From assembly GCA_035319765.1 (NCBI GenBank), contig DATHCB010000148.1, positions 3,659 to 67,658 of the forward strand: DNA of 64,000 bases. Direction: 5' to 3'. The notes below the pieces were generated by a model. The model saw only the letters and a list, made by a program, of their open reading frames with translations. It was not told where the DNA came from and searched no databases. A program made the translations under genes and the position numbers. How positions within the stretch are numbered: position 1 is the first letter of the stretch; each line of letters starts with the position of its first letter. Below are positions 8,408 through 17,900 of the stretch, piece after piece. The DNA comes from DATHCB01 sp035319765. Its GTDB lineage: Archaea; Thermoproteota; Bathyarchaeia; Bathyarchaeales; SOJC01.

Positions 8408-9238
8408 TTAGTCTTTCTTTCTTTTCTTAGTAATAATTCCTTTCAGCAGTATTGCAGCAGCCAGTAGCGAAGTCATGCTCAGCCAAGGTGCTAGAAGGCT
8501 GAACATGGGTGTTGGTGCTGCGGCTCCGCCGACTGAAGGCGTTGGTAGCGAATATGTAATTTCCAAGTATGGTTCAGCGGACCATTCGGCTCCATCGCTT
8601 AAAGGGCTTGTCTCGTTCAAGTAATCGTGGACATATTCTCTGAGGCATATTTCGGTTATTCCACCTTTACTAATGTCGCCGATTCCTTGAGAGTTGAAAG
8701 CCATCGTATAGTTTTCACGCAGGTCGCCTCTTATTTCTACTACTCCGTAAGGATTTCCTGAAAAACTGTTCCAGTCACTTGTGGTTAACGGCGTTGCTTG
8801 CGTTCCTCTCTGTGCGGATACGTTTACATCGCCAGAATATGGTGCAGCGTACAGATTAAGCGTGACTGAACTCATTATTGCATTCTGCGGTATTGAAGAG
8901 GTATTAAAGTATTCAAAGACTCTACTAATGGTATAAGTAAAGCCTGTGAATGAAAATGATTCAGAAACCAGATTTTTGTCTCCAATCTGCAAATTAGATC
9001 CGTTACGGCATTTGACCCAAGATGTGATGGGATTACCCGAGCTCGCGTTTGAAATTAATCCTTCTTCAGACCGTGTTGAATACACATGGACAGTTATTGG
9101 ACTTGCTAGCGCTTTCGGAATGGAGAATTGGAATAGCCCAATAAGGAGGAAGGTCACAAGAAAGACTGCGGCAATCTTTATTTTGCTCGTTCTCGAACGC
9201 GCGCGAAGTACTGTTGCCTCAAGCATTGAGGTTTTCAT
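8408..9238 (-). CDS. secreted carbohydrate-binding-like protein with C-terminal anchor
   Basis: 276 residues. A signal sequence spans about residues 22-45 (KIAAVFLVTFLLIGL to KALAS). The central part, with SSVTLNLYAA, DWNSFSGNPYG and EPYLEITY, resembles the DNRLRE/CBM96-type jelly-roll found in secreted archaeal and bacterial proteins. After a short GGAAAPTP linker comes an anchor, LLAPWLSMTSLLAAAILLKG, with a KKRKK tail. The anchor closely matches that of the PQQ-propeller protein at 12956 (LAPWLTIITLLATSVLLKG), so the two share a sorting signal distinct from the PEFQP type. GCGCGC falls in its N-terminal codons (RARS). Role: extracellular, ligand unknown. Confidence 0.75.
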   Translation of the reverse strand: MKTSMLEATVLRARSRTSKIKIAAVFLVTFLLIGLFQFSIPKALASPITVHVYSTRSEEGLISNASSGNPITSWVKCRNGSNLQIGDKNLVSESFSFTGFTYTISRVFEYFNTSSIPQNAIMSSVTLNLYAAPYSGDVNVSAQRGTQATPLTTSDWNSFSGNPYGVVEIRGDLRENYTMAFNSQGIGDISKGGITEICLREYVHDYLNETSPLSDGAEWSAEPYLEITYSLPTPSVGGAAAPTPMFSLLAPWLSMTSLLAAAILLKGIITKKRKKD

Positions 9239-9390
9239 TATTACTTTATTCCTAAATTAGCCTGTCTACGGCAGGCACTCTCAATGAAACGCTCGTTTAT
9301 AATGAGGTTATTAGGCTTTGTTACCCCCTCTTCTCCATATCCTGATTTCATTCGGTTCTATCATAGGTTCTCATAGCGTGGGCTTTTTTT

Positions 9391-9421
9391 GGGTTTGGGT
9401 TTGGGGGGTAAAGTTTTATCC
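9391..9421. repeat. GGGTAAAGTTTTATCC element (inverted orientation)
   Basis: GGGTTTGGGTTTGGGG leads into GGGTAAAGTTTTATCC, the reverse complement of the core found at 6067, 11735, 12759, 14572 and 18319. G-runs in the arm could form a quadruplex. Confidence 0.65.
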
Positions 9422-9540
9422 AACAAAAACAACGGACGACCACAACGGACGACCACAACGGACGACCACACAGGACGACGACTAACCACGACTACGACCA
9501 CCGACCACGACGACGGACGATCACGACGGACGGATGGTGT
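9422..9540. repeat. degenerate tandem repeat of ACAACGGACGACC
   Basis: Three near-perfect copies of a 13-bp unit (AACGGACGACCAC, about 9429-9468) grade into an ACGAC/GACCAC-rich tract. From 9240 to 9698 nothing else gene-like is visible; 9541-9698 is plain sequence. Confidence 0.6.
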
Positions 9541-9698
9541 AAAAATAGTCGTAACTTCAATCTACGGTATACTCGATCGAATACACATCTGGATGCTACT
9601 GGAACAGAGTGAAGGCAGGATAGCTAGTAGTACAAGAGAGTCAAAAGTGGACAAAAACTTACCCCCTTATAGCAGCGCGCTATCGTGGCACATGCTAA

Positions 9699-9953
9699 TC
9701 ATGCTACTTGGCCGTACTTTTCCTTGCATTTGAGAAAATCTTTTGCCATATCAAAAGGCCTTGTTAACATGCTTATCTTAATGTGTTCCTTCCTTCCATT
9801 TTCCCACAAGACAGTTTTATGCATCCAGACGCCCACAGGGAGTGGGAAGGTATAATGAATGTTCTTTATGCTCTTTAACTTGTATTCGGGGGTGAAAACG
9901 AGCTGATTCTTGTTTCGGACCATCTTCCATTTGATGCCAGGGGTGTATTTCAT
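9699..9953 (-). CDS. hypothetical protein, probable 3' gene fragment
   Basis: The minus strand encodes a soluble, basic protein rich in K, W and aromatic residues (MKYTPGIKWKMVRNKNQLVF, then PLPVGVWMHKTVLW). I use the ATG at 9953. The frame is open further back to GCGCGC at 10004-10009, where it would collide with the end of the next gene; the protein-like character also starts there. The gene therefore appears cut off at its 5' end by the GCGCGC junction. No family recognised. Confidence 0.45.
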   Translation of the reverse strand: MKYTPGIKWKMVRNKNQLVFTPEYKLKSIKNIHYTFPLPVGVWMHKTVLWENGRKEHIKISMLTRPFDMAKDFLKCKEKYGQVA

Positions 9954-10008
9954 ATTCCCGCGCGAAGATAGAATGAACCAATTTCTTGTAGTCAACGGGA
10001 CACGCGCG

Positions 10009-10206
10009 CTAAATACTGAGCCAACGATCAAGCACTTGCTCCAAGACCGAAAACAGTAGTACAAAAGCGACTATTACAACACAGAGAACGAAAAGAACGG
10101 CTAACGGTAGTGACACGATGGCAAAAATAGCGTACCCTGCATATCCTACGAGAAGCAGGATCAACAAGGCTATGATTACAACAAGTATCTTACGAATATC
10201 GGTCAT
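10009..10206 (-). CDS. small two-helix membrane protein
   Basis: 65 residues, almost all hydrophobic: helix 1 is ILVVIIALLILLLVGYAGY, helix 2 is VLFVLCVVIVAFVLLF, with a short polar end. Its ATG overlaps the stop of the upstream gene (ATGA at 10203-10206), so the two are translationally coupled and probably work together in the membrane. The TAG stop runs directly into CGCGCG. Function unknown. Confidence 0.65.
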   Translation of the reverse strand: MTDIRKILVVIIALLILLLVGYAGYAIFAIVSLPLAVLFVLCVVIVAFVLLFSVLEQVLDRWLSI

Positions 10207-10883
10207 TTTACGTCACATCCACAATTCTCGGAATCCATAACTGCTTCGCGCGCGCTGTGCAGAAGTGACAATTGAGGATTTTGTGTGCCTGCTGAATGTT
10301 GTGTAACTTCCTTTCTTGCTCTCTGAAATGAGAAGAGCGCACGCGTCTTCAGTGGTGAAGTTCTGATTAGCAGAACGCCTGTGCCTATCCCGAAGGTTCC
10401 CTTAGCGTCCCACATCCCAAACGCCACGAAGTCCCAGATCGTGAGTGCCCTCGCCCCCGGCATAATGCTTTGATCAATTGCATGCCTCAGGAGCGCCGTA
10501 GCAACAAGACACGTAAACGCTCCCCATAGAATGACAAGGAGGCTTAGAGAGATTACTTCTGCTCTAGAGGGTTGTGCCTCTCGTCTCTGATGCCCATAGA
10601 CGTACATGGTTATGCCAATTATCAAGAGAGCCATTATAGAAACGTTCAGCCCATAGAACATCGTATAGAACAGACTATAATTTAGCACGGGCGGTGATGC
10701 GATGGCTAAGAAGAAAGAAATGCCGAAAAACCAGAAGGTAGAGAACACGGATACTAATGGCGCGAACAAAATCAGAACGTAGCCAACATGAATATATCGA
10801 ATGATCCCTGCCTCAAGTTCTGCTTTTCTCTCGTCAGGCTTAAGCCTTTCTAACTCAATATTTGCGAAACGAAAAACAGTCAT
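10203..10883 (-). CDS. multi-helix membrane protein of unknown function
   Basis: 226 residues with about five membrane segments (YVLILFAPLVSVFSTFWFF, LNVSIMALLIIGITMYVYG, ISLSLLVILWGAFTCLVATA and others). A charged N-terminus (LERLKPDERKAELEAG) and a polar tail with NCGCDVK flank them. It is first in a two-gene operon with the small protein at 10009. The start region (10842-10883) lies inside a segment duplicated, inverted, at 8053-8113, so the 5' end may have been rebuilt by rearrangement. No family recognised. Confidence 0.65.
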   Translation of the reverse strand: MTVFRFANIELERLKPDERKAELEAGIIRYIHVGYVLILFAPLVSVFSTFWFFGISFFLAIASPPVLNYSLFYTMFYGLNVSIMALLIIGITMYVYGHQRREAQPSRAEVISLSLLVILWGAFTCLVATALLRHAIDQSIMPGARALTIWDFVAFGMWDAKGTFGIGTGVLLIRTSPLKTRALFSFQRARKEVTQHSAGTQNPQLSLLHSAREAVMDSENCGCDVK

Positions 10884-10903
10884 GGACGCCTAGACTCGTA
10901 GCT
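10842..10903 (-). repeat. inverted copy of 8053-8113
   Basis: On the plus strand this reads as FLTQYLRNEKQSWTPRLVAV then stop, nearly identical to the end of the remnant at 8044. On the minus strand it supplies the first codons of the membrane protein gene. Which reading is ancestral is unclear. Confidence 0.7.
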
Positions 10904-10989
10904 GTTTAGCTTAAGATTTGGCGGTCGAGCCACTTCTCATGTTTTTCAGGATCTCTATTATGCCGTTAACCCTGCTGTGACGCAAGAAC

Positions 10990-10998
10990 ATATAAGAA
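10990..10998 (+). promoter_or_regulatory. TATA box of the Lrp-type regulator
   Basis: ATATAAGAA lies about 25 bp before the TTG start at 11018, the spacing expected for a leaderless archaeal transcript. Confidence 0.6.
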
Positions 10999-11017
10999 TG
11001 AATTGTAAGAAAACGAA

Positions 11018-11590
11018 TTGTGGTTGATTAGCGAATTGAGTGAAAACGAGAAGGCTCAAATCAGAGATATCGAACTCAAAGTGCTCGCCGAGTTGATGAG
11101 GGATAGTCATAAGAGCGACAGAGAACTCGCCAAAATAATAGGCGTTTCTCAGCCTACCGTAACGAGAGTTAGAACCAAGCTGGAAAGGGAAGGAATAATC
11201 AAAGAGTACACTCTCATTCCTGATTTCAGGAAACTTGGCTATCAACTAATGGCTTTCCTGTTTATGGGAAAGCCAGAAACCACGGAAAACGAGAAGAGCG
11301 AAGAACTGAGGAAAGCAGTGGCCGAAATGGAAGATAGGACTCCTATTGCGACACTGACAGTTGCGGATGGGGAAGGCCTAGGGAAAGGAAGAGTGGTCGT
11401 CATCCTGCTTAAAGACTATTCAAGCTACCTAGAAAAACTTGACATGGTAAGAAACCTTCCTAACGTTGAAGCCGAAAACATGGAAGGTTTCTTGGTTGAT
11501 CTGTGTAATGAACGCAACTTCCGCATTCTTTCGATGAAACAACTAGCTCACCATATCGAAGCCTTTCGGAAACCCGCAGAGAAAGACTAG
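11018..11590 (+). CDS. Lrp/AsnC-family transcription regulator
   Basis: 190 residues. Residues about 14-62 form an AsnC-type winged helix-turn-helix: LKVLAELMRDSHKSDRELAK, IIGVSQPTVTRVRTKLEREG, then the usual IIKEYTLIPDFRKLGY link into the effector part. The C-terminal domain is diverged from the RAM domain, so the ligand cannot be guessed. The TTG start fits a TATA box 25 bp upstream and needs no ribosome site; TTG 11024 is an alternative. It stands alone among surface-protein genes and could regulate them through the palindromic elements nearby, which is only an inference. Confidence 0.8.
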   Translation: MWLISELSENEKAQIRDIELKVLAELMRDSHKSDRELAKIIGVSQPTVTRVRTKLEREGIIKEYTLIPDFRKLGYQLMAFLFMGKPETTENEKSEELRKAVAEMEDRTPIATLTVADGEGLGKGRVVVILLKDYSSYLEKLDMVRNLPNVEAENMEGFLVDLCNERNFRILSMKQLAHHIEAFRKPAEKD

Positions 11591-11654
11591 ACCTTTCTCA
11601 CTTCTTTTCTCTGTCTTCTACTTCCTAATATTCTATTCAAGAAAATGAATAAGG

Positions 11655-11752
11655 CACACTTGTTTGTATTTTTTTGTTTGTATGTGTGTAGAGAGAGAGG
11701 GTGAGAGAGTAAGAAGCAGTTAGAAGAAGAAAAAGGATAAAACTTTACCCTT
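11655..11752. repeat. inverted copy of the 6067-6170 element
   Basis: TTTGTTTGTATGTGTGTAGA, AG-rich sequence and AGTTAGAAGAAGAAAAAG match the reverse complement of 6083-6160. The core GGATAAAACTTTACCC (11735-11750) is, however, in the opposite orientation relative to this flank. This fills most of 11591-11800. Confidence 0.65.
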
Positions 11753-11800
11753 TTTCTTATTCATTAGCGCTTCTTCTCTAGTTGGGTAATTCAACGCGCG

Positions 11801-12640
11801 CTAGGCTTTCTCGAATTCTATTATGTAAAAGGGCCATGATGTGTTAACGATGGCAGAGTATACAATGTCCCATGATACCCTCAGGTTTCTCACGTTTGTT
11901 GGTAACAAGGCGGTAGGCGGTCCACTCTTATTTAGAGCGTTGGTTTTGATCAGGAATTTTCCAAAAAAGGTTTTTTGTTTTTCTGATGAGAGTCCTTCGT
12001 CAACTATTGCTATCTTGGAGTCGTATTTTGCGACGCGCACTATTTCATCGAGAGCTTTGCTTTTGTCTCCAAAGGTGTTAATGCCGCCTACGTGTATCAC
12101 CGCATCGAAGGAGTTTTCTTTATATGGGAGGTATGAAGCAGTTGCTCTTTGCAGCTCAACATTTTTCCACTTCTTCCTCTCTGTTTTCATTTTTGCATAA
12201 GCCAGCATCCCGTTGGAAATATCCATCGCGAGGAGTTTTCCTTGCGAACCAATTTGGCTCTTGATGAAAGAAAGGTTTCTTCCCGTCCCTGTTGAGATGT
12301 CCAGAACACTTGCACCCCTCCTTATTCGCAATCGCTTCACCCATGAGTACCTTTCAAATGGCTCAAGTCCAACGCTGAACAAGGGCTCAAGGTAACTCAT
12401 GATAATATCATAACTTAATGCCATTCTGTCGTACGTGAACATCCATTTTCTATCCTGCTCATTCAACATTTTAGGCAAAAGAAAATCCGGAATTCCATTC
12501 TTGATTTTATATATTTGACCGCACGATTCACACTCAAGTAATCCAGACGAAACTACATCGTCAGAATCATCATGAGTTTCTAACTCCAAATCACCATGGC
12601 ACATTGGGCAGCAAAGAAATCGAAGTACATCTTTCCTCAT
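11801..12640 (-). CDS. SAM-dependent methyltransferase with Trm112-type zinc ribbon
   Basis: 279 residues. The N-terminus is a Trm112p-like zinc ribbon (C11/C14 in CCPMC, C37/C40 in CESC) followed by the family's IKNGIPDFLLP. A class I methyltransferase follows, with motif I SVLDISTGTG at 111-120, and then LLAMDISNGML and FDAVIHVGGI. This arrangement is common in UbiE/COQ5-like proteins; the substrate is unknown. A TATA-like AAATATAC lies 28 bp before the ATG, with GGGGAGA as possible ribosome site. The stop codon TAG runs directly into CGCGCG. Confidence 0.8.
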   Translation of the reverse strand: MRKDVLRFLCCPMCHGDLELETHDDSDDVVSSGLLECESCGQIYKIKNGIPDFLLPKMLNEQDRKWMFTYDRMALSYDIIMSYLEPLFSVGLEPFERYSWVKRLRIRRGASVLDISTGTGRNLSFIKSQIGSQGKLLAMDISNGMLAYAKMKTERKKWKNVELQRATASYLPYKENSFDAVIHVGGINTFGDKSKALDEIVRVAKYDSKIAIVDEGLSSEKQKTFFGKFLIKTNALNKSGPPTALLPTNVRNLRVSWDIVYSAIVNTSWPFYIIEFEKA

Positions 12641-12745
12641 GGCTCTCTAATTTTCTCCCCAGTAGTATATTTTTCTTAAAGACAAAAATCATCGCATCGA
12701 AAATGAAAGCAATCACTAACATTCACAACATTAGCAATCCGATTT

Positions 12746-12785
12746 TGGGTTGGGTTTGGGATAAAACTTTACCCCCAACCCAACC
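12746..12785. repeat. inverted repeat around GGGATAAAACTTTACCC
   Basis: GGTTGGGTTTGGGATAAA and ACTTTACCCCCAACCCAACC form two arms of about 18 bp that pair almost completely. In 12641-12955 there is also a perfect palindrome AGCGTATACGCT (12819-12830) and a GAGA tract; no gene is seen. Confidence 0.7.
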
Positions 12786-12894
12786 ACGTATACGAGAGAG
12801 ACAGAGAGAGGGCGCATAAGCGTATACGCTAGATAAAACCGTAGCATTCACGAGCACAGCATTACAATTATGCAAACACCTTATTGTGCGCATA

Positions 12895-12920
12895 GAACTT
12901 TGTTCCAAAAGCGTTATTTC
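12895..12920 (+). promoter_or_regulatory. shared upstream motif of surface genes (copy 2)
   Basis: GAACTTTGTTCCAAAAGCGT followed by TATTTC, 36 bp before the TTG of the PQQ-propeller gene; matches 14871-14896 closely. Confidence 0.5.
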
Positions 12921-12955
12921 TCAGTAGCCTGAGGATACTCACTGAGGGAGAATAG

Positions 12956-14527
12956 TTGAATTCGAAGTTTTCTTCGTTGTTAGTTCTATCACTGCTGGTT
13001 AGCATGTGCACGGTGTGTTTTAACTTTCGGCCAGCGAAGGCTGGCACAAGCTCTCAATCAGGACTCGTACAAGCTGCGAATACCGATTGGTGGTCCATGT
13101 TCCACCACGACCCAGCGCACTCTGGATACTCAACCTCAAGAGCTACATACACAAACCAAACCTTATGGACCTACATGACTGGTGGTGGTGTGTATACTTC
13201 TCCCGCCGTTGCATATGGAACGGTCTTCGTAGGTTCATACGATGGCAACATTTATGCTTTGAATGCTTCTACAGGCGCCTTCATGTGGCGCTACACGACT
13301 GATGGCGGTCCCGCTGATCCCGCCGTCTCCGATGGCGTAGTGTTCGTCGGTTCGGGTGAGGGTTATGTTTACGCTTTGAACGCTTCCACTGGAAGCCTCA
13401 TATGGATATTCGCAACTAGCGGTGCTGGTGGTGTCAACGTTGTTCTAACTGCACCTACCGTTACTGGCGGTCTGGTCTATCTTGGCTCAATGAACGGTTA
13501 CCTATACGCTTTGAACGCTTCCACTGGCACGTTAGTTTGGAGCTACGAATATGGAGAAACGGGAAACTGGGAGGGATCGTCTCCGGCTGTTGAGGGTGGA
13601 GTGGTTTACGTCGGTTCAAACGATTATTACGTCTATGCTCTAAACGCTTCCACGGGGGAACTCGTGTGGCGCTCGGGAAAGTTTCCTTTCGGCTTAACCA
13701 TGTCTTCTTCTCCTGCCGTTGTTGGTGGCATGGTCTATGTGAACATGGGCAGCGATTACAATTATTTTTATGCATTGAACGCTTCGACCGGTGCAGTCGT
13801 GTGGTGGTACGTGACGCACGGTGCATACAGTGCTCCATTGCTTTCTTCTCCAGCCGTTGTTAACGGCGTGGTTTACGTGGGCTCAGATGATTATCACGTT
13901 TACGCTCTGAACGCTTCTACGGGCGCATTCCTGTGGACTTTCGCGACTGGTGGTATTGTGGAGTCTTCTCCTGCCGTTGCTGGTGGCATTGTTTATGTGG
14001 GGTCATGGGATGGTAGGGTTTACGCCTTGGATGCTTTGACTGGCGCATTGCTTTGGAGCTACAAGACTGGCGGTATTGAGTCTTCTCCCGCAGTTGTCAA
14101 TGGCGTCGTTTACGTGGGCTCAGACGACGACGAGGTTTATGCTTTTAGCTCGCAAACTTATTCTGTGTCTTTCTCCGAGTCAGGTCTCCCTAGTGGAACT
14201 GTCTGGTCTGTAACTTTTAACGGGATGACATCCAGAGGCAGCCATAGCATCGTAACCTTCTCTGGAGTAAAGAATGGCAGTTACTCATACACAGTTGGCA
14301 GCGTTCCAGACTACACGGCTTCTTCATCGACGGGATCAGTGACAGTAAACGGCGCAAACGCAAGCGTACTTGTAACATTCACAAAAGCAGCACCAGTCGG
14401 TGGAGTCTCGGTATCAGTGACTACGTTAAGCTTCTTAGCACCTTGGCTAACCATAATCACGCTACTAGCTACTTCAGTTCTACTAAAAGGGATTATTACG
14501 AAGAAAAATAGAAGGGCAGGATTCTAA
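12956..14527 (+). CDS. secreted PQQ-type beta-propeller protein with C-terminal anchor
   Basis: 523 residues; TTG start with GAGGGAG 7 bp before it. A signal peptide ends near FRPAKAG. The body has seven complete and one shortened PQQ-like blades, each with VYALNASTGxxxW and a SSPAVxxGxVYVGS strand, as in the BamB/PQQ-enzyme propeller family. No dehydrogenase catalytic residues are evident, so it is probably a binding or scaffold propeller. Then comes a domain beginning VSFSESGLPSGTVWSVTFNG, typical of archaeal surface proteins, and an LAPWLTIITLLATSVLLKG anchor with basic tail like that of the protein at 8408. The blades are very alike, suggesting recent amplification. Confidence 0.85.
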   Translation: MNSKFSSLLVLSLLVSMCTVCFNFRPAKAGTSSQSGLVQAANTDWWSMFHHDPAHSGYSTSRATYTNQTLWTYMTGGGVYTSPAVAYGTVFVGSYDGNIYALNASTGAFMWRYTTDGGPADPAVSDGVVFVGSGEGYVYALNASTGSLIWIFATSGAGGVNVVLTAPTVTGGLVYLGSMNGYLYALNASTGTLVWSYEYGETGNWEGSSPAVEGGVVYVGSNDYYVYALNASTGELVWRSGKFPFGLTMSSSPAVVGGMVYVNMGSDYNYFYALNASTGAVVWWYVTHGAYSAPLLSSPAVVNGVVYVGSDDYHVYALNASTGAFLWTFATGGIVESSPAVAGGIVYVGSWDGRVYALDALTGALLWSYKTGGIESSPAVVNGVVYVGSDDDEVYAFSSQTYSVSFSESGLPSGTVWSVTFNGMTSRGSHSIVTFSGVKNGSYSYTVGSVPDYTASSSTGSVTVNGANASVLVTFTKAAPVGGVSVSVTTLSFLAPWLTIITLLATSVLLKGIITKKNRRAGF

Positions 14528-14923
14528 AAGCACGCGGTTTTTACAGAGCATTCTACTTGGGTTTGGGTTTGGGACAAAACTTTACCCCAATCAACCACCA
14601 ACCAATCAACCAATTGACAACTGACTACTGATTCTGGCATTCAGGAAAAGGCATATTGAAGAGCAGGAAACATGGTTCAGAACGCACAGTGCTTCTGATG
14701 TTGATAGCTCAAGGGGCATAGTAGTAAAAATCAAGACCATAATAGGGTGCGGTATAGGGGTAATCGGAATCGAGGTTACGGTCATTCTGTAAAGAAGGGG
14801 CTTAAACCCTTAAGGAAGATTGACTCCGTCGATCTACACGTGTTATCTCTTCTCTGATAGAATCGGCGTAGAACCTTGTTTCAAAAATCTTATTTCCAGC
14901 CAAGTGTTGATTAAATTAGGGAC
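14528..14923. other. intergenic region with palindromic element and a possible gene remnant
   Basis: GGGTTTGGGTTTGGGACAAA with CTTTACCCC (14559-14588) is a variant of the recurrent core. From about 14619 to 14793 the plus strand is open without a good start codon and ends GCGIGVIGIEVTVIL, possibly the tail of a lost membrane protein. The promoter motif of the next gene follows. Confidence 0.4.
14871..14896 (+). promoter_or_regulatory. shared upstream motif of surface genes (copy 3)
   Basis: GAACCTTGTTTCAAAAATCT followed by TATTTC, ending 28 bp before the ATG at 14924. Confidence 0.5.
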
Positions 14924-17900
14924 ATGGGAATGTTGAGGAGAATTGCTTCAAGCGTTATTATTGCTTTATTGTTTTTGAGTTTGTGTGCGTTCGCTTTTGA
15001 TGTTCGAAGTGCAAAGGCGCAGTCTGGAACCATTTACATCAACCCAGATGGAAGCATAACCCCCTCTACAGCAAATATCACTACTCATAACGATGTCACG
15101 TACGCTTTCACGGGCAACAACTACCTTCCTATAATCGTGAACAGAAGCAACATAATCATAGACGGCAGAGGTCACACACTCCAGGCCTCGGGAGAAACTG
15201 GACTTCTTCTGACTCACATGAGTAACGTTACTATAAAGAACATCACGATAACCGACAGCTCTTATGCCATTGATCTCTACTATTCTTCCGGCAATACTTT
15301 GTCAGACAATACCATAACAGCAAATAGCGGGGTAGGGATTTACCTCGTCCAATCTTCAAACAATACCTTGTCTGCCAACGACGTCACAAGGAACGGTCTA
15401 TCTGGCATTTTCCTCTTATCTTCTTCTGATAATGTGTTATCGGGCAACAATATAACCGCAAACAGCGAAGATGGTATCCAGCTTGTCTCCTTGTCTGACA
15501 ACAATATCTTGTACCATAACGATATCGAAGCAAACACCAACTGGGGCATCGCCCTTAGCAATTCTTCTAGCAACGTTTTGTCCGACAACAACATTGGAGA
15601 AAACCTGTTGGATGGCATTTTCATTCACTCTTCTTCTAACTGCATGATCGATGGCAACAATGTAACGGCAAACGCCTTCGATGGTATTGATCTGGAGCCC
15701 TCTTCTAACTGCACGATCTCTGGCAACAACATAACAAGCAACAGCTATTACGGCGTTTATCTCGACTCCTCTTCTGGCAATACTTTGTCTGGCAATAACA
15801 TTACAGCAAACGGCTGGGGTATTGATCTCGAATCTTCTGATGGCAACACTTTTTCTGGCAACAATGTCGCAGGAAACAGCTATGGTATTTTTCTCGACTA
15901 TTCTTCTGGCAACACTTTTTCTGGCAACAACATCACACGAAACACAGGCTATTATGGCCTTTTTCTCTGGTCTTCTTCTGGTAATGTTTTGTCTGGCAAC
16001 AACGTAGTAAACAACACGGGGGGTGATGGTATTTTTCTCGACTATTCTTCTGGCAATGTTCTGTCTGGCAACGTGATGGCAGGTAACTTTGCGAACTTTG
16101 GTGTCTATGGTGTTGCTTTGAGCGATTTTGTGAATTATGTTGATGCTTCAAACCTCGTGGATGGCAAGCCCGTCTGCTACCTTGTGAATCAGTCGAACAC
16201 GATGATAAGCCCCCAGACTTACCCCGAGGGCGTTGGCTACGTGGGCCTAGTCAACTGCAAAAACGTGACAGTGCAAGGCTTGACGCTCACAAAAAATGGT
16301 CAGGGGCTCCTGCTGGCAAACGCGACCGATTCAAAAATCACCGGTAACGACGTCACTGCAAACGGCGGTGATGGTGTCGACCTCTGGTATTCTTCTGGTA
16401 ACGTTTTATCCGGCAACGACATAACAAACAACGGCGAAGAGGGTGTCTATCTCAATTCTTCGTCCAATTGCAGTGTCTCTGGAAACAACATAACCAACAA
16501 CGATGATTGCGGCATCTCCATCGATTCTTCCAATTATAACACTATTTCGAGAAACAACGTAACAGCAAACAGCGATGATGGTATAGATCTCTTTTCTTTT
16601 GACAACAATAACACTTTGTCCAGTAACGATGTCACGGCAAACAGCATTCATGGCATTTTGCTTTCCTATTCTTCGGGTAACGTTTTGTCTGGCAACGTGA
16701 TGGCAAATAACACGTACAACTTTGGGGTCATTGTCGGCATTGGCTGTGTTTTGAGCGATTTTGTGAATTATGTTGATGCTTCGAACCTCGTGAATGGCAA
16801 GCCCATTTGCTACCTGATTAATCAGTCTAATGTCGTGATAGGCCCACAGACCTATCCCAAGAGCGTTGGATACCTTGGCCTCGTCAACTGCAATAACGTC
16901 ACAGTGCAAGGCTTAACCCTCACAAGAAATGGCCAAGGAGTCCTGTTAGCAAACACAACCGATTCAAAAATCACCGACAACAATCTTAATGCAAACAGCA
17001 ATGATGGTGTTGACCTCTGGCATTCTTCTGGTAACGTTTTATCCGACAACAACATGACAAACAACGGCGCATACGGCGTCTATCTCCAGTCTTCCTCTAA
17101 TTGCAGTGTCTCTGAAAACAACATAACCAACAACTTTTATTGCGGCGTCTCTATCGATTCTTCCAATTATACTACCGTTTCGGGAAACAACGTAACAAAT
17201 AGCAGTGATTGTATCACTCTCGCTTCTTCTGACAACAATACCCTGTCGGGCAACAACGTCACGGCAAACAGCGGTTTTGGTATTACTTTCTTTTTTTCCG
17301 ACAACAATACGCTGTCGGGCAACAACATCATGGCAAGCAGCTGGTATGGCATCTATTTCGACGCTTCTTCTGGTAATGTTTTGTCCGGCAACAACGCAAC
17401 AGCGAACGGCATTGGTGTTTGCTTCTACCTTTCTGACAATAATACTCTATCTGATAACAACGTAGCAAACAACGAGCAGGGCGTTTATCTCGGCGCTTCT
17501 TCTGACAACACGTTTTTCCATAACAACTTCATAAACAACACTCAGCATGTGCAGAGCGACGGCTCACCGAACACTTGGGACAACGGCTATCCTTCCGGCG
17601 GAAACTACTGGAGCGACTATCAAACGGCGTATCCTAGCGCTGCGGAGAATGACAGCTCGGGCATCTGGAACATGCCGTACAACGTTAGCAGCGGCAACGT
17701 CGACAGGTATCCGCTTATGGCGCCTTTCAAGAGCTTCAACGTCGCATGGAACAATCAAGCATACTCTGTCGACACTGACAGCAACTCCACGCTGAGCAAC
17801 TTCATCTTCAACGCAACCACTAAAACACTTAGCTTCGACGCGACGGGCACGAGAGGCACCGTAGGCTTGTGCAGAGTCGCTATACCCTTGTCGCTCATGT

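Noticed and set aside
9389..9733. 114-codon frame over the GACGACC repeats
   Set aside because: Consists of low-complexity Thr/Asp/Arg repeats and an element arm; no protein-like part.
16406..16909. 167-codon minus-strand open frame in the beta-helix gene
   Set aside because: Shadow of repeats; composition mirrors the plus-strand protein.
15250..17500. Regular short repeats resembling a CRISPR array
   Set aside because: They are codons of the beta-helix protein repeats, in one long frame, with no constant-length spacers.
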